A stretch of 8,629 nucleotides of DNA from UBA7236 sp031372705 (GTDB taxonomy: Bacteria > Bacteroidota > Bacteroidia > Chitinophagales > BACL12), in the NCBI GenBank assembly GCA_031372705.1, contig JANMLV010000287.1, positions 1 to 8,629 of the forward strand, in the 5' to 3' direction. The position numbers and the translations under genes were made by a program. This document shows, piece by piece, positions 1 through 6,506 of this stretch (positions are counted from its first letter, which is position 1; every line of letters starts with the position of its first letter). The notes under the pieces are model-generated. The model was not told the DNA's origin. It was given only the letters and a program-made list of their open reading frames with translations, and searched no databases.

Positions 1-1254
1 CAGATATCCTGATTCTGTTTCGAGGAATGAACGAACGTTGATAGCATCGTTATGGAAAACTATCTTCGTTTTATTCTCATCTGGGCTTAAGCGTTCCATA
101 ACTCGCACCACAGGTTCCATTTTTACTAACCCTTCCACTCCGCATCCAATCCAAGCCATTCCTTTATCATCAGGTACTATTGTTATAATATTGTTAGTAG
201 GAATACTTCCCTCATTTCCGGGCTCATGAATAAACTGCTCAAACCGGTCGCTGAGGATTTCGTAACGAAAAAAACCCATACAGTTAGAATATATATAAAG
301 CAATCCATTTTTATCAATGACACCACCAATTAATATATGTTCTATTTCATGCTCAGGAATTTTTTTATTGAGATGAACAATTTTTTCCTCCCCTGTTTCA
401 ATATTTAACTTGTATAGCTGTCCATCTTTTGTAAAAGCAAAAAAGTAATTTTGATATAATAAAGGGATGCTGCCTTCACTCGTTTGCTTAACAGTGCCAT
501 TTTGGTGCAGGTCTAAACCAGGAATGAACCTGTCAGTGTTTTTATCGTACCGGTAAAGATGTTTTGTACTGATAGCAATAAAAATTTTCTCTATCGCGCT
601 ATACATAACAGAAAAAACTGTGGTGTCAGATTTGCCAAAGCGATCATACAAATTTATTTTGGTGAACCTTTTGTCATTGGCTTTAAAAATATACACATTA
701 CCGGAAATATTCAGCATAATATTTCTTGATGAGTCACTGGCGACACTTGATGCACCATATTCCCAAGTCTCCGGTAGTGGAAAGGAATTAAACTCAGCAT
801 TACTTACCCGTGTTAGATTTTCATCTGTAAAAAAGTAGAGTGCGTTGTTATCATTCTTCAAACTAAAACAATAGTTTCTAAGACCTCTATGAATCTTATA
901 AGGAAAGGGCTTATTGAATGCTAATTTTTGGGGATCATAAAGGCGAACTTCTTGCCAGGTTTCGATATAAATATTTCCATCAGGCAGTAACAACGCATTT
1001 GCCATAGGATAATCAAGGATGCTAATAGAATCGTCGGGATTGTGACGAAATAATTTAGAATTATACCCATCAAACCTTGCAATACCCGGTTCACCATAAA
1101 TCCACAGGTAACCTGTTGTGTCCTTAAACATTTGCCACATGCTACTCGCAGTAAGGCCATGCGGTTCGGTGTATTTTGTAAAAGTGTATTGCTGCTGAGC
1201 AAAACAAGCACTGCTAACAAGTAAAACAAAGATGATATGGATGAAGTGCTTCAT
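1..1254 (-). CDS. Two-component regulator propeller-domain protein, N-terminal 418 residues (3' end outside window)
   Basis: The frame is open from an ATG at 1254 to the window edge with no stop; I translated all 418 codons. Residues 1-19 form a type I signal peptide (two early basic residues, a hydrophobic core, then CFA before QQQ), so the product is exported. The rest is a beta-propeller of the regulator-propeller (Reg_prop) kind. Blade motifs are visible at residues 33-64 (GL-x-S, then D-x-x-GYLWI, then ARFDGY), at 345-378 (GSIPTNN, then DDKG-x-AWIG) and at 402-418 (NVRSFLE-x-x-x-GYL), where the window cuts it. Blades between them are degenerate (for example NGLLYIY at 316-322). In this family the propeller is normally the periplasmic sensor of a larger protein carrying Y_Y_Y, membrane, kinase or DNA-binding domains; that part is not visible. 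It follows the hybrid kinase gene by 70 bp on the same strand and may share its transcript. Its ligand cannot be told. Confidence 0.87.
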   Translation of the reverse strand, partial: MKHFIHIIFVLLVSSACFAQQQYTFTKYTEPHGLTASSMWQMFKDTTGYLWIYGEPGIARFDGYNSKLFRHNPDDSISILDYPMANALLLPDGNIYIETWQEVRLYDPQKLAFNKPFPYKIHRGLRNYCFSLKNDNNALYFFTDENLTRVSNAEFNSFPLPETWEYGASSVASDSSRNIMLNISGNVYIFKANDKRFTKINLYDRFGKSDTTVFSVMYSAIEKIFIAISTKHLYRYDKNTDRFIPGLDLHQNGTVKQTSEGSIPLLYQNYFFAFTKDGQLYKLNIETGEEKIVHLNKKIPEHEIEHILIGGVIDKNGLLYIYSNCMGFFRYEILSDRFEQFIHEPGNEGSIPTNNIITIVPDDKGMAWIGCGVEGLVKMEPVVRVMERLSPDENKTKIVFHNDAINVRSFLETESGYL

Positions 1255-1270
1255 AAAATACTTAAGTTAA

Positions 1271-1313
1271 AATAATGTATGAAAATGATTAATGTAATAC
1301 AATAATGTATTGT
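1271..1313. repeat. AT-rich spacer with 10-bp direct repeat and small inverted repeat
   Basis: The 70-bp gap between the kinase and the propeller gene contains AATAATGTAT twice (1271-1280 and 1301-1310, 30 bp apart). It also contains ACAATA-ATG-TATTGT (1299-1313), a perfect 6-bp inverted repeat next to a T8 run on the plus strand. Read in the minus direction, which is the direction of both flanking genes, there is no T-run after the hairpin, so it is not a convincing terminator for the kinase gene. On the minus strand a TTG followed 20 bp later by TACATTAT is a weak -33/-7 pair for the propeller gene. With such low complexity any of this may be chance. Confidence 0.25.
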
Positions 1314-1324
1314 TTTTTTTCTTA

Positions 1325-4300
1325 TCATTTTTTTAATAAGTTTTGAATTTTAACAAGTAATTCGTCGGTTTCAAATGGCTTCCCAATAAAGTCATTCATG
1401 CCGGCTAGATAACACAAATCTACTTCTTCTTTCAACACGTTTGCGGTCATCGCAATAATTGGAGTGTTTGCTTTTTCATCTTCAAGTTTTCTTATTGCCT
1501 TGGTGGCATCAAATCCATTCATCACCGGCATTTGAACATCCATAAGTATCACATCAAATGTGTTAGATTTTAATTTTTCTACAGCTATTAATCCATTCGC
1601 AGCAACCTCTATCTGCACATCTTCAATAGCATCTTCCAATTCTTCTTGTGCCACTATTGCATTGTAATGGTTGTCTTCCACTAATAGGATGTGTATTCCT
1701 TTAAGTTGTTTCGATAAATCAGCATTGTCAACTGATACATGCGTTGCTTCAACTGTTGTTGATACTTTGGTATAAGAAATAATAAAATGAAACTGACTGC
1801 CTTTGCCTTTTTCACTTTCTACCCATATTTTGCCATCGTGCAGTTCAACTAATTTTTTAGAAATACTCAAACCTAAACCGGTACCGCCGAATTTCCGAGT
1901 TGTATCGCTGTAAGCCTGCTCGAACGATTCAAATATTTTTTCCATCCTATCATTATCAATACCGATTCCGGTATCGGAAACAATAAAGTGCAGATTTAAT
2001 TGTTCGCCGGATTGCTCTGATTTTACAGTCGTAGTTACCAATCCCTTTTCCGTAAACTTAATGGCATTGCCAATTAAATTTAATAGAATTTGTCGCAATC
2101 TTGTGGCATCTCCAAGAACAGTCAATTCCACTGCAGGCATTTCTTTTTTAAGTCCTAGTCCTTTTTCTTCGGCTTTAAACTGCATAATAGTATGCACATT
2201 ATTCACCAATTCATTAACAGAAAATGGCTCTTTTTCCAATTGCACCTTCCCTGCTTCAATTTTTGAAATATCAAGAATATCGTTAATGATTACAAGTAAC
2301 GAATCAGATGATTGTTTAATACCGGTCAAATATTCTTTTTGGTCTTCATTAGGATTTCGTCTGATTAAAATATCCGTCATGCCTTTTATGGCATTCATAG
2401 GTGTGCGAATTTCATGACTCATGTTGGCCAGGAATTGATGTTTGGCACGTTCACTTGCTTGTGCTTTTTCTTTTTCAGCTTGGTCTTTAAGTAAATCCTT
2501 AATGCGGAAAGCTGTAATTAACATAATACCCAAAAACGATAAGATGATTAGCAAACCTTTCAACAGCTCTTTTTTATCTTGATTAATATTTACGTTGAGG
2601 AGTGGCGTATCAACAAGTGAGAAACAAATTAAGAATAAGTGAAAAATTAGGAAAAATTTGGCATATTTCACCCCTTTTATGTGGGCATAAATGGCCTCAA
2701 CAACAAGTAATGCGAATACCACTAAAATGTAATTATCAAAAAGCGTCAAAAAGGCCGGTTCAGCAACAGTATCTTTTATTGTTTCAAAGAAGTAATGCGT
2801 GCATAAAAACCCTGCATAAACAATGGCTGTTGTAATTAAAACAAAATAAACAATACGATTTAATATATATATTCTCCGAGATATTTCCTTAATATTTAAG
2901 ATAGTTTCTGCAAACCGAAACAAGGCAATCAGAAAGAAATAAAATCCAAATTTTAGCGCCAACCTGTTAGGTGGAAATTGAGGGATGAGGTTTGAATTGT
3001 TTAGCCAGACTATAAACATGCCCAAAAACATGAGCACTAAATAGAGGTGCATTTTTTCTTTGTTGATGATATAGAGTGTCAAATAATACAATAATAAAAT
3101 GAGGATTATGCCCGTCATTAAGTAAAGTGGCATATAAATCTTATTATGATTGTACCATAATTCAGCTTCATCAAAATGGAACAATTCGAATTTGTTTACT
3201 GCAGTTGTTGAAAAAGGAAATACCTTGTTAGACTTCAATTTTAAATAAACAGACAAAGTATCGTTTGGAATAGTATAAATGCGAAATATGTTATACAAAC
3301 CCGGGACTGTTTTCTCATCATACGCAAGGTTGCTACCGGTTATACTTTTTATATATCCGCCTTTGCCATCAGGAATATAAACCTCCACATCATCCCATTG
3401 TTCTGATATCATAAAGGAATTACTGCCACCATTTATTGCATTGGTAACGATGTTCAATCTGGCCCAATAGTATTTTGTGTTCTCCTTTTCTTGTGACTCA
3501 AGCTGATAAGCATATTTAGGGTTTAAACTATCCCAATTGTTCACTACATCATTTAATTGATAATCACCACTTGGGTCTTCAATAAAATTTGCGGCATGAA
3601 GCATATGGTTTAGTCGCCTCGGCTGTCCGTAGGTATGTGTATGCGTTAAAGAATCCGGGATATGATAATATCCATCAAATTCAAAGAAAGTTCGACTATC
3701 TTGAATTGACAGCGACATATGGTTTGGACGCCAAGTCAGCTGATTGTTTTTTCTGGTTCCGTCTAATCTTATATACAGTATTTTAACCTCATTTTTTTCA
3801 AATTCCAGATCAAATAAATTGTGATTGTATTTAAAATCTTTTTCATTTGGAGAAAGGGCAAGGCCAAATTTATAATGCTCAGTTACCTTGTTTTTCGATT
3901 GTACATATAAATCAACATAATCCCAACTGGCTCCCCAATGCGCGCCAATATGAATTAAATACTTACTATTTTCGATTTGACTTCCTGTCATTTTCAATTT
4001 AACCCAATACACTGCCTCCTGATTAAACAAGGTTTTAGGAGCTGCATAGCCGCCTCCATCTTCTCTTAATATATTTAATTCATTCCCTGACTCAACTGTA
4101 AAATTGTGTGTGTAATTGTGTTGATATAATGGCGAACTCACCATTTCAAAACTTAATTTGCCCTCCCTATCTTCTAAGAGTTGAAGTTCATCGTAAATGA
4201 TACTATAATTATAGATGTAAGATTCAAAGTCATCTAAATAGGCTATTCCGTCATCAAAGTGGTACCCATAAGCAATCGCCAAATCCTGAATAAGGTTATC

Positions 4301-4636
4301 AAATTTATCTCGTTGTTTTAGGTCTCCTTTATTATGATAGGCTTTGGAGAGTAATCTATAAGCATCTCGAAGATTGGCCGTGTCTTTATTTAAAATGGCT
4401 TCCGCTACCAATTTATCTGCTTGCGCTATTGCTGCATCAACCTGTTTATTGTCAATGGTCTTGAAAATAGTTGATAGCATTTGCCGGCGTTGATCAAAGC
4501 CGCTTGGAAACACAGATATGTCAGAGGCAACATCTAAAGTTGTATCTGTATTGCCTTGCGAAATGTTTTGCCCGCGGCCTATTCCTACAACTGTGCAAAT
4601 CAAAAAAAATGTGCCTGCAATTTTGGTTGAAGTCAT
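1325..4636 (-). CDS. 7TMR-DISM-type membrane hybrid sensor histidine kinase/response regulator
   Basis: 1103 residues. The start is the first ATG, with an in-frame TAA two codons upstream. Order of parts: signal peptide (about 1-22, hydrophobic TFFLICTVVGI); helical, TPR-like stretch (about 48-125); two beta-rich extracytoplasmic modules (about 155-315 and 320-485) resembling 7TMR-DISMED2, each with a YYWARL/VYWVKL-type strand; seven hydrophobic segments (about 501-523, 530-548, 560-578, 588-610, 632-650, 657-676, 690-711); a charged coiled linker; HisKA with phosphoacceptor H741 in FLANMSHEIRTPMNA; HATPase_c with N857 (NLIGNAIKF), D888 (SDTGIGI), FESFEQ at 902-907 and GGTGLGL at 917-923; then a C-terminal receiver (about 981-1103) with E987/D988, phosphoacceptor D1033 (LMDVQMP), T1064 and K1086. 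All catalytic residues are present, so an active kinase is expected. There is no Hpt domain, so onward transfer needs a separate phosphotransfer protein or the receiver is self-regulatory. It is divergent from the LytTR regulator. The stimulus is unknown. Confidence 0.97.
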   Translation of the reverse strand: MTSTKIAGTFFLICTVVGIGRGQNISQGNTDTTLDVASDISVFPSGFDQRRQMLSTIFKTIDNKQVDAAIAQADKLVAEAILNKDTANLRDAYRLLSKAYHNKGDLKQRDKFDNLIQDLAIAYGYHFDDGIAYLDDFESYIYNYSIIYDELQLLEDREGKLSFEMVSSPLYQHNYTHNFTVESGNELNILREDGGGYAAPKTLFNQEAVYWVKLKMTGSQIENSKYLIHIGAHWGASWDYVDLYVQSKNKVTEHYKFGLALSPNEKDFKYNHNLFDLEFEKNEVKILYIRLDGTRKNNQLTWRPNHMSLSIQDSRTFFEFDGYYHIPDSLTHTHTYGQPRRLNHMLHAANFIEDPSGDYQLNDVVNNWDSLNPKYAYQLESQEKENTKYYWARLNIVTNAINGGSNSFMISEQWDDVEVYIPDGKGGYIKSITGSNLAYDEKTVPGLYNIFRIYTIPNDTLSVYLKLKSNKVFPFSTTAVNKFELFHFDEAELWYNHNKIYMPLYLMTGIILILLLYYLTLYIINKEKMHLYLVLMFLGMFIVWLNNSNLIPQFPPNRLALKFGFYFFLIALFRFAETILNIKEISRRIYILNRIVYFVLITTAIVYAGFLCTHYFFETIKDTVAEPAFLTLFDNYILVVFALLVVEAIYAHIKGVKYAKFFLIFHLFLICFSLVDTPLLNVNINQDKKELLKGLLIILSFLGIMLITAFRIKDLLKDQAEKEKAQASERAKHQFLANMSHEIRTPMNAIKGMTDILIRRNPNEDQKEYLTGIKQSSDSLLVIINDILDISKIEAGKVQLEKEPFSVNELVNNVHTIMQFKAEEKGLGLKKEMPAVELTVLGDATRLRQILLNLIGNAIKFTEKGLVTTTVKSEQSGEQLNLHFIVSDTGIGIDNDRMEKIFESFEQAYSDTTRKFGGTGLGLSISKKLVELHDGKIWVESEKGKGSQFHFIISYTKVSTTVEATHVSVDNADLSKQLKGIHILLVEDNHYNAIVAQEELEDAIEDVQIEVAANGLIAVEKLKSNTFDVILMDVQMPVMNGFDATKAIRKLEDEKANTPIIAMTANVLKEEVDLCYLAGMNDFIGKPFETDELLVKIQNLLKK

Positions 4637-4657
4637 AGCTTATTCATTATTGATGTC

Positions 4658-4665
4658 CAAATGTA
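4658..4665 (-). promoter_or_regulatory. Candidate -7 box for the hybrid kinase gene
   Basis: The minus strand reads TACATTTG, an exact match to the Bacteroidota -7 consensus TAnnTTTG. It ends 21 bases before the kinase ATG, which would give a leader of roughly 15-17 nt. No TTG is present at the expected 19-20 bp upstream, so only the -7 half is supported. Confidence 0.4.
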
Positions 4666-4720
4666 GGGCAGATCACTTGGAAAACTATGCTTGAGTTATC
4701 GTAAGGCAATTATAACTATC

Positions 4721-4771
4721 AAACGGTCGCTAGCCGCAATTGGAGATATTGTCTCGGCCGCGCAAAACGGT
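4721..4771. repeat. Two AAACGGT direct repeats in the divergent promoter region
   Basis: AAACGGT occurs at 4721-4727 and 4765-4771, 44 bp apart (about four helical turns), between the kinase and the LytTR regulator. LytTR proteins usually bind paired direct repeats, but the words fit the published LytTR site pattern only partly and the usual spacing is about two turns. This is a candidate operator at best. Confidence 0.2.
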
Positions 4772-4776
4772 TAGAA

Positions 4777-4806
4777 CTGCGGAAATGCCAGCCCTTGCTT
4801 CCGCAG
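4777..4806. repeat. Perfect 8-bp inverted repeat in a GC-rich patch
   Basis: CTGCGGAA (4777-4784) and TTCCGCAG (4799-4806) are exact reverse complements separated by 14 bases. The surrounding 4751-4810 is 37/60 G+C by hand count, clearly richer than the genes on either side, which is unusual for an intergenic region. No T-run follows on either strand and no gene ends here, so a terminator role is unlikely. It may be an operator for one of the divergent genes, a leader structure, or a dispersed repeat. Confidence 0.5.
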
Positions 4807-4811
4807 CCTCA

Positions 4812-4841
4812 TTAAGACTTAAAAAAATCAGCTTATCTTCG
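4812..4841 (+). promoter_or_regulatory. Candidate promoter of the LytTR response regulator
   Basis: TTA (4812-4814), a 19-bp spacer and TATCTTCG (4834-4841) match the Bacteroidota pattern TTG-N19-TAnnTTTG at all but one base in each element. Transcription would start around 4846-4849, giving a leader of some 11-14 nt before the TTG start. The inverted repeat at 4777-4806 lies immediately upstream. Confidence 0.35.
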
Positions 4842-4859
4842 GCAATAAATTAGCTGCCA

Positions 4860-5600
4860 TTGAAAACACTCACATCGCTGATAGTAGAAGATAACAAACT
4901 AATGGCAACACTATTGCATGATTTACTCGTGGAATATGAAACAGCAATTGACGTTATAGGCATAGCGAAAACCGGTAAAGAGGCAATCACCCTAATTGAA
5001 ACACTACAGCCCAATGTGGTTTTTTTGGATGTTGAATTACCCGACATGACCGGTTTTGAAATGCTTCAGCAATTAAAAAACATTAATTTTCAGACAGTTT
5101 TTACAACTGCACACAGTCACTATGCAATTAAAGCATTTCGATTTAATGCGCTGGACTATTTAATTAAACCGATTAAAGAAAACGAGCTCGACGAAAGTAT
5201 CAAACGATTACTTAAATCTGCGAACAATACCATCGATGTTAAAACTGCACTCAGCAATCTTGAATCAAAAGATGTCGAAAATCAAAAGCTCGTTTTACCA
5301 ATTCAGAATGGCACATTGCGATTGCCATTGAAACAAATTACTTTCATTGAAGGAGATCGCAACTACAGCAGTATTAATTTATCAAACGGCAGCAAAGAAT
5401 TATCATCAAAAAATTTAGCCTATTTTGAAGACATACTCACAGATAAAAACTTTTTCAGAAGTCATCGCTCATATTTGGTTAATAAATATCATATCAAAAC
5501 ATTAAATGAAGGAAATTTTGTTTTAACTACCGGAGGTAAAATACCAATTTCTCGGCGCAAAAAAACGGAGGCGGATGATTGGTTTTTTAAAGGGGAATAA
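4860..5600 (+). CDS. LytTR-family response regulator (REC-LytTR)
   Basis: 246 residues, the normal size for the LytR/AlgR family. The receiver domain spans about residues 4-120: acidic pocket E10/D11, phosphoacceptor D57 in VVFLDVELPDMTG, T83, and K103 in LDYLIKPI. The LytTR DNA-binding domain spans about 142-240, with the typical FIEGDRNYS, FFRSHRSYLVN and IPISRRKK stretches. It is a phosphorylation-dependent cytoplasmic transcription factor. The start is TTG: the only upstream in-frame alternative is CTG at 4854, a TAG lies at 4851, and the first ATG (4902) would delete the acidic pocket. It is divergent from the hybrid kinase across 223 bp. LytTR regulators are usually paired with LytS-type kinases, so the partner could be the truncated propeller gene rather than the hybrid kinase; this is inference. 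The stop is followed after 7 bp by repeat copy 1. Confidence 0.95.
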   Translation: MKTLTSLIVEDNKLMATLLHDLLVEYETAIDVIGIAKTGKEAITLIETLQPNVVFLDVELPDMTGFEMLQQLKNINFQTVFTTAHSHYAIKAFRFNALDYLIKPIKENELDESIKRLLKSANNTIDVKTALSNLESKDVENQKLVLPIQNGTLRLPLKQITFIEGDRNYSSINLSNGSKELSSKNLAYFEDILTDKNFFRSHRSYLVNKYHIKTLNEGNFVLTTGGKIPISRRKKTEADDWFFKGE

Positions 5601-5607
5601 CAGGTTA

Positions 5608-5718
5608 GCTTGTGTCGGGTCTGCGACCCGTCAAGGACAGGATACGCCATCGCAATTCGAGATTAACTGTATGATTTCAAATTACAATTTGAGTCCAAAT
5701 CACTCATTACTCATGTCC
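5608..5718 (+). repeat. Intergenic repeat, copy 1 (111 bp)
   Basis: It aligns without gaps to 6507-6617; by hand count 99 of 111 bases match. Two structured parts: a GC-rich hairpin at 5613-5633 (TGTCGGGTC, loop TGC, GACCCGTCA, one arm mismatch) and an AT-rich palindrome at 5676-5693 (7-bp arms with a central A/C mismatch). It sits between convergent genes, starting 7 bp after the LytTR stop, so the hairpin may shield or end that transcript, though no T-run follows. The translated frame across it is open, but that frame is shared with the other copy and looks like no protein family. Confidence 0.85.
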
Positions 5719-5744
5719 GCCTCAGTGGACAACTCATTACTCAT
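5702..5744. repeat. ACTCATTACTCAT direct repeat flanking a hairpin
   Basis: The 13-mer ACTCATTACTCAT occurs at 5702-5714 and 5732-5744. Between and overlapping them, TGTCCGC (5714-5720), loop CTCA and GTGGACA (5725-5731) form a 7-bp stem with one G-T wobble. Copy 2 of the 111-bp repeat has only the first, slightly changed ACTCATCACTCAT and lacks the hairpin, so this is an extension or a local duplication specific to copy 1. Confidence 0.6.
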
Positions 5745-5769
5745 TTTACGTAGTTAAAGACCCTTAAAC

Positions 5770-6096
5770 TCATTCTATTTTTAAAAATTTATCTTCGAGT
5801 TTTACCATAAAATTAATTTCAGCATTCAGTGCTTTAAAAATTTTGTAGATGGTATCAATTGTTGCACTGTTGGCACTGTTTTCCAATTTTGAAATTTGCG
5901 CCTTCTGCACACCTACTAACTTGCCCAATTGCTGTTGTGTTAAACTGCGCTCTAATCTCGCCGTTTTAATCATCTTCCCCAAAATATCCATTTGAAGTTC
6001 ATATTCATATTCGTCACGCTCCGGCGTACCAACTTTGCCAATGAACTTATTCTTCATTTCTTGAAGCGTATATGTTCTATTTTTTTTTGTTGCCAT
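5770..6096 (-). CDS. HigA-like XRE-family antitoxin / transcriptional regulator, apparently without its toxin
   Basis: 108 residues starting at the first ATG. The N-terminal segment (YTLQEM at about 9-14, then GTPERDEYEYEL at 23-34) and the helix-turn-helix (about 42-95, with SLTQQQLGKL and VGVQKAQISKLE) are characteristic of Bacteroidota HigA-type antitoxins, which bind a HigB/RelE-type ribonuclease toxin and repress their own operon. In that family the toxin gene normally lies just upstream. Here the upstream minus-strand sequence (6097-6500) has no frame of suitable length or content, and downstream lies only repeat copy 1. It may be an orphan antitoxin, act on a distant toxin, or serve as a stand-alone repressor. 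It is convergent with the LytTR gene and lies between the two direct 111-bp repeats. The family call is from recalled similarity; the helix-turn-helix itself is clear. Confidence 0.9.
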   Translation of the reverse strand: MATKKNRTYTLQEMKNKFIGKVGTPERDEYEYELQMDILGKMIKTARLERSLTQQQLGKLVGVQKAQISKLENSANSATIDTIYKIFKALNAEINFMVKLEDKFLKIE

Positions 6097-6141
6097 ACAA
6101 TTACTTTTTACGTTGATTTAGAAAATACTTGGCTACCATTA

Positions 6142-6171
6142 AAAATGTATAACTTAAAATGGAATTGCTAA
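6142..6171 (-). promoter_or_regulatory. Candidate promoter of the HigA-like gene
   Basis: On the minus strand, TTA (6171-6169), a 19-bp spacer and TACATTTT (6149-6142) are each one base from the Bacteroidota TTG-N19-TAnnTTTG pattern. A start near 6135 would give a leader of about 40 nt. The region is AT-rich, so a chance match is possible. Confidence 0.3.
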
Positions 6172-6240
6172 TGGGCAATCTTATCGATAAACTAATAAAA
6201 CATCGTGAACGCAATGTGCATACGTTAAATAAAAACTAGG

Positions 6241-6355
6241 AGCCAAAGGACATTTTTACAAAACAAATGACCATGAACAACGAAGACACATAAGGTAATT
6301 TACTCCGCGTACTTCGCCTCTCCATTTCTCCGCGTGAAAAAAAGTTTTTGCGTTT
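6241..6355. repeat. Low-complexity stretch resembling a dispersed intergenic repeat
   Basis: CTCCGCGT occurs at 6303-6310 and 6328-6335, with the related CGCCTCT between them, next to ACAACGAAGACACA (about 6278-6291). Phrases of this kind (CTCCGCGT-type and CGAAGACAC-type words side by side) recur between genes in many environmental bacteria; that is recalled experience, not a search. Nothing here looks coding. Confidence 0.35.
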
Positions 6356-6454
6356 AGCCATGTCATAAATTCATTTGCCACCTCCATAAATCTCGTCTCA
6401 AAAAATCGCATCCCTACACTTCATTTGTAACGATGTAAAGATAATAAAAGTTTC

Positions 6455-6462
6455 TATATTTG
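6455..6462 (+). promoter_or_regulatory. Isolated plus-strand -7-like box
   Basis: TATATTTG matches TAnnTTTG exactly but no TTG lies 19-20 bp upstream. If active it would make a longer transcript for the ABC-F gene with a leader of about 200 nt that includes repeat copy 2. Confidence 0.15.
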
Positions 6463-6506
6463 GAAACCATTATTGCTTAATACACAAAAGCAAGTTGGGT
6501 TCTCCG

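Larger units (their letters stand above)
6097..6506. other. Long stretch without a supported gene, upstream of the antitoxin gene
   Basis: It holds, in order, a candidate antitoxin promoter (6142-6171), a repeat-like block with CTCCGCGT words (6241-6355) and AT-rich sequence with an isolated plus-strand -7-like box (6455-6462). The minus-strand frames directly upstream of the antitoxin are short: one closes with a peptide ending KYFLNQRKK four bases before the antitoxin ATG, but its upstream part is not toxin-like. A 51-codon minus frame (6411-6256) is discussed among the rejected items. No RNA gene was recognised. Confidence 0.5.

Noticed and set aside
38..838. Plus-strand frames at 38-229 and 620-838
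   Set aside because: Both are antisense to the propeller gene and have no recognisable features.
921..1229. 102-codon minus-strand frame
   Set aside because: It overlaps, in another frame, the clearly better propeller reading (signal peptide and blade motifs) and resembles no protein family.
2061..2417. 118-codon plus-strand frame inside the kinase gene
   Set aside because: It lies opposite the conserved HisKA/HATPase region of the hybrid kinase and is its antisense shadow. The same holds for frames at 2602-2835 and 3589-3786.
4850..5047. 65-codon minus-strand frame over the start of the LytTR gene
   Set aside because: Antisense to the receiver domain; Ser/Thr-rich composition typical of shadow frames.
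5613..5633. GC hairpin after the LytTR stop as a Rho-independent terminator
   Set aside because: There is no T-run on either side, and the same hairpin occurs upstream of the ABC-F gene, so it belongs to the repeat.
5575..5757. 60-codon plus frame across repeat copy 1, similar in translation to 6495-6680 across copy 2
   Set aside because: The shared peptide only reflects the shared DNA repeat. It contains the hairpins, has non-conservative changes between copies and matches no family.
6256..6411. 51-codon minus-strand frame starting MRFFETRF
   Set aside because: It runs through the repeat-like CTCCGCGT block and looks like the spurious peptides that such repeats give in annotations.
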